A stretch of DNA of 8,987 bases, taken from positions 1-8,987 of the forward strand of contig CANRER010000055.1 of the NCBI GenBank assembly GCA_947629615.1. Reading direction: 5' to 3'. The notes under the pieces were generated by a model. That model was not told the origin of the DNA. It searched no databases and saw nothing but the letters and a program-made list of their open reading frames with translations. Positions 6,731 to 8,987 of the stretch are shown here, one piece after another. A program made the position numbers and the translations under genes. Positions within the stretch are counted from its first letter, which is position 1; the number at the start of each line of letters is the position of its first letter. Source of the DNA: an uncultured Clostridia bacterium (GTDB taxonomy: Bacteria > Bacillota > Clostridia > UMGS1883).

Positions 6731-6759
6731 ATTATAACCCACCCTCGGGGAAAAGTAAA
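6731..6759 (-). promoter_or_regulatory. Sigma-A-like promoter of the fucosidase gene
   Basis: On the minus strand a perfect TATAAT (6731-6736) has a weaker TTTACT (6754-6759) 17 bp upstream. The poor -35 suggests a promoter of moderate strength or one needing an activator. Confidence 0.68.
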
Positions 6760-6781
6760 TAGCTTTTGTGAAATACGGCGG

Positions 6782-6791
6782 GAAAATTTTC
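6782..6791. promoter_or_regulatory. Candidate operator: perfect palindrome GAAAATTTTC between divergent glycosidase promoters
   Basis: A 10-bp perfect palindrome lies almost midway between the two -35 boxes (6754-6759 minus and 6803-6808 plus). Outward, TTTTGTG (6764-6770) and CGCAAAA (6791-6797) are near inverted copies. This fits a shared regulator for both glycosidase genes, but short AT palindromes arise by chance and no known regulator consensus, including the CcpA cre, was matched. Confidence 0.3.
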
Positions 6792-6802
6792 GCAAAACCC
6801 TA

Positions 6803-6831
6803 TTTACAAAAAGCCGAAACGGATATATAAT
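6803..6831 (+). promoter_or_regulatory. Sigma-A promoter of the secreted glycosidase-like gene
   Basis: TTTACA (6803-6808) and a perfect TATAAT (6826-6831) have a 17-bp spacer. Expected initiation near 6838 leaves about 27 nt before the TTG start, containing the AGGGGGAGAG ribosome-binding site. Confidence 0.8.
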
Positions 6832-6864
6832 ATTTCATAAGGACATAAAAAGGGGGAGAGAATT

Positions 6865-8987
6865 TTGAAAAAAGTAATATCGTTAATCGTCGCCGCGGCG
6901 ATGACGCTGGCCCTCGCGCCGTCTTTGCAGGCGTCGGCGGCGTCCGTGCCGTCGCTCACGGTTGACATGACCGAAAAAACGGGCCCCATGCGTCACGGCA
7001 GCGCGGGCTTCCTATACGGCCTCGGCAGCCACGGTACGCCGAACGCCAACACTCTTACGCCGCTAAAGCCCGCCGCGGCGGTGCAAAAGGCTCCCGACGG
7101 CCTTCAGCACCCCACCGGCGACGTGCTTGACGTGGCCGAAACCTTCATTGAGGCCGGCGGCGAGCAGGTGCAGATTTATCTTCAGGATATTTTCGCGCTG
7201 TGGAGCTACGAGTATACCGACATTGACGATTATTTGGAAAGAATAAAGGAAATGGTGCCTAAAATCGTTGCCCTGCGCGACAGCCGCCCCGATTTCGCCG
7301 GCAAGTTTGTGTACGTTCCGTATAACGAGCCCGACGGCATTTGGTTCGGCGGAATAAACGACAGCGCCGATGTTCAGGCGAAATTCAACGACTACTGGCA
7401 AAAGGCCTATACGCTCATAAAGGAGCTCGACCCCGACGCGCTTATCGGCGGGGCAAGCTATTCCGTGTATCAGCCGAGGGCCATGGAAAGCTGGATACGC
7501 TTCTGCGCCGAGAACGGCTGCGAGCCCGACTACATAACTTGGCACGAGCTTCAGACCGACAAGCTTTCGTCCTTTAAGTCGCACCTCGACCATTACCGGG
7601 GCATTGAAAGCTCCGTCGGCATGGACGAGAGGGAGATTGTCATAAACGAGTACGCCCCACAGGACCACTGCTCCGTGCCGGGCAAGCTTGTGAACTGGAT
7701 AGCCCTGTTCGAGGAGAACAAGGTCAGCGGCTGCCTGCCCTATTGGCACAACGCCGGCAACCTTGACGACATAGCCGCCGACAACAACGAGCCTAACGGC
7801 GCGTGGTGGCTGTATAAGTGGTACGGCGACATGAGCGGCGAAACGCTCGGCCTTGCCACCTCGACGGCGAGGGACGCGCTTTACGGCCTCGCCTCGATAG
7901 ACGATAACAAAAAGAGCGCGAACGTGATTTTCGGCGGCGTTGACGGCTCGGCGGACATCGTGCTTGAAAACATAGCCGAAACCGAGGCCTTTAACGGAGC
8001 TTCGGCGGTCAACGTAAAAATAGAGGCCACATATTGGACGGCCTACCACGGCGTTGCGGCGGAGCCCGCCGTTATTCGCACGGGCGTATGCGCCGTCGAG
8101 AACGGGACCGTTACGGTGCGGCTCGACGACATGGAGGCCTCGGCGGCCTATAATCTGACGGTAACGCCCGCCTCCGACGACGACAAGCCCGGCGAGCTTT
8201 ATCGCGGCCCGTGGCGCGGCAAGTGGGAGGCCGAGGATGCGACGCTTGTCGGCGCGGCCTATAAGAACAACGAGCCGTGGACATACGCCTACTCGGGCGG
8301 GTACCGCGTCAGCAAAATCGACGGAACGGGCGACGGCGTGGACTTTGCCGTCAGCGTACCCGTTTCGGGCTTTTATCGGGCCGACATGGTTTACGGCAAC
8401 GGCCTTGGCCTGAATACCGAAAACCCCGCTCAAAATAACCCCGTCGCCGTCACGCAGAGCCGAAAAATCGACGGCGGGGCCGAGGAGATACTCACCCTTG
8501 AAAACACCCTTCGCTGGCAGATGGCCGGTATGTATACCGATTATATCGAGCTTGAGGCCGGCGAACACACCTTCTCTTACCGCGGCACGGGCGGGCAGGG
8601 CGCGTCGCTCGACTGTCTCAGCCTGACGTATGTTGGCGGCGAAATACCCGCCTTCGACAGCGTTTACGAGGCCGAGCTTGCCGACTTCAACACCCTGCTC
8701 GATAACGCCAAAACGACCGTTAAAACCGAAAGCGAAATCCCCGCCCACAGCGGCTCCGGCTATGTGACGGGCCTCGACGAGGCGGGCGTGGAGAGCGGCG
8801 GCGGCGTGCGCTTTACGGTTGTAGTGCCGGATAACGGCCTTTACGACCTCACTCTCCGCAGCGCGGGCGGCGGCGCGACGGCCCGCGTTTACCTCGATAA
8901 CACGGCCCTCACGCTCGATAATCTCGCGGCCTCGGTAGAGCTTCCTCCCTCCGAGGGCGGAAGCTCTACCGAGGCCGCGAGATTATC
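6865..8987 (+). CDS. Secreted clan GH-A glycoside hydrolase-like protein with two CBM6/CBM35-like modules; 3' end beyond window
   Basis: An open frame of 707 codons runs off the right edge. TTG 6865 is the start: AGGGGGAGAG lies just upstream, and only this start gives a full signal peptide (MKK, hydrophobic core 4-18, cleavage near ASA|A at 25/26); the first in-frame ATG (6901) would destroy it. Residues 30-430 look like a TIM barrel of clan GH-A: VPYNEPDG (151-158) has a typical acid/base Glu155, and VINEYAPQ (259-266) offers Glu262 as nucleophile. The 107-residue spacing resembles GH39-type enzymes, but I do not recognise the exact family. Residues 448-590 (WEAEDATLVG) and 600-690 (VYEAELADF) start like CBM6/CBM35 beta-sandwich modules. 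It probably cleaves a polysaccharide outside the cell. Codons after 8945 fall in a suspect terminal palindrome. Confidence 0.82.
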   Translation, partial: MKKVISLIVAAAMTLALAPSLQASAASVPSLTVDMTEKTGPMRHGSAGFLYGLGSHGTPNANTLTPLKPAAAVQKAPDGLQHPTGDVLDVAETFIEAGGEQVQIYLQDIFALWSYEYTDIDDYLERIKEMVPKIVALRDSRPDFAGKFVYVPYNEPDGIWFGGINDSADVQAKFNDYWQKAYTLIKELDPDALIGGASYSVYQPRAMESWIRFCAENGCEPDYITWHELQTDKLSSFKSHLDHYRGIESSVGMDEREIVINEYAPQDHCSVPGKLVNWIALFEENKVSGCLPYWHNAGNLDDIAADNNEPNGAWWLYKWYGDMSGETLGLATSTARDALYGLASIDDNKKSANVIFGGVDGSADIVLENIAETEAFNGASAVNVKIEATYWTAYHGVAAEPAVIRTGVCAVENGTVTVRLDDMEASAAYNLTVTPASDDDKPGELYRGPWRGKWEAEDATLVGAAYKNNEPWTYAYSGGYRVSKIDGTGDGVDFAVSVPVSGFYRADMVYGNGLGLNTENPAQNNPVAVTQSRKIDGGAEEILTLENTLRWQMAGMYTDYIELEAGEHTFSYRGTGGQGASLDCLSLTYVGGEIPAFDSVYEAELADFNTLLDNAKTTVKTESEIPAHSGSGYVTGLDEAGVESGGGVRFTVVVPDNGLYDLTLRSAGGGATARVYLDNTALTLDNLAASVELPPSEGGSSTEAARL
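8917..8987. repeat. 71-nt near-perfect inverted repeat ending on the last base of the window (probable fold-back artefact)
   Basis: Bases 8917-8945 and 8959-8987 are exact reverse complements over 29 bp. Between them CCCTC (8947-8951) and GAGGG (8953-8957) also pair around a single C at 8952. The only mismatch in the whole structure is 8946 against 8958. It has no T-tract, lies within a CBM-like coding module, and stops exactly at the window end. This is the pattern expected from hairpin self-priming or a chimeric read end rather than a genomic element. Confidence 0.9.

Noticed and set aside
6710..6742. 11-residue N-terminal extension of the fucosidase
   Set aside because: It lacks an RBS and would begin upstream of the -10 box, whereas ATG 6709 has a perfect AGGAGG.
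7063..8748. 561-residue minus-strand open frame
   Set aside because: It is antisense to the secreted glycosidase-like gene, whose signal peptide, promoter, RBS and motifs are clear. The antisense frame is a by-product of GC-biased third positions and shows no recognisable domain.
8917..8987. Terminal palindrome as a terminator, attachment site or transposon end
   Set aside because: There is no T-tract and it is inside an open coding module. The symmetry ends exactly at the sequence end, which points to a fold-back artefact.

Overview
The window looks like chromosomal DNA from a GC-rich anaerobic Firmicute, most likely a gut- or rumen-type clostridium. Reasons: a class III (oxygen-sensitive) ribonucleotide reductase, strong Shine-Dalgarno sites, six sigma-A-type promoters all with 17-bp spacers, compact gene packing and AT-rich intergenic gaps between GC-rich genes. 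No phage, IS, CRISPR, tRNA or rRNA was seen. Finer taxonomy cannot be read from the sequence.

Layout: seven genes in three divergent pairs plus one operon partner. (1) 1-1513 (-) is nrdD, cut at the left edge. Its promoter carries a tandem pair of candidate NrdR boxes. Divergent from it, 1706-2428 (+) is a small multi-spanning DUF1624/HGSNAT-type membrane acyltransferase-like protein. (2) A minus-strand operon runs from 4150 to 2420: one ORF joining a Ppx/GppA phosphatase domain to a complete TrmL (SPOUT) tRNA 2'-O-methyltransferase, then thioredoxin. The operon converges on the acyltransferase-like gene with a 9-bp overlap, and its terminator lies inside that gene. Divergent from the operon, 4290-5150 (+) is a membrane-anchored DUF2318 cysteine protein ending at a clean terminator. 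(3) 5243-6709 (-) is a cytoplasmic GH29 alpha-L-fucosidase. Divergent from it, 6865-8987 (+) is a secreted clan GH-A glycosidase-like protein with two CBM6/CBM35-like modules, starting at TTG and running off the right edge.

How they may work together: the right third is a small glycan-use locus, with an exported enzyme that binds and cuts polysaccharide and an intracellular exo-fucosidase, with a palindrome between their promoters. The middle and left are housekeeping: anaerobic dNTP supply under NrdR, phosphate/alarmone and tRNA-modification functions, and thiol redox.

The most notable points are the Ppx/GppA-TrmL fusion, the NrdR box pair, the terminator inside a convergent gene, and a near-perfect 71-nt palindrome ending on the last base of the window. 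The palindrome looks like a fold-back artefact, so the last ~40 bases should not be trusted.
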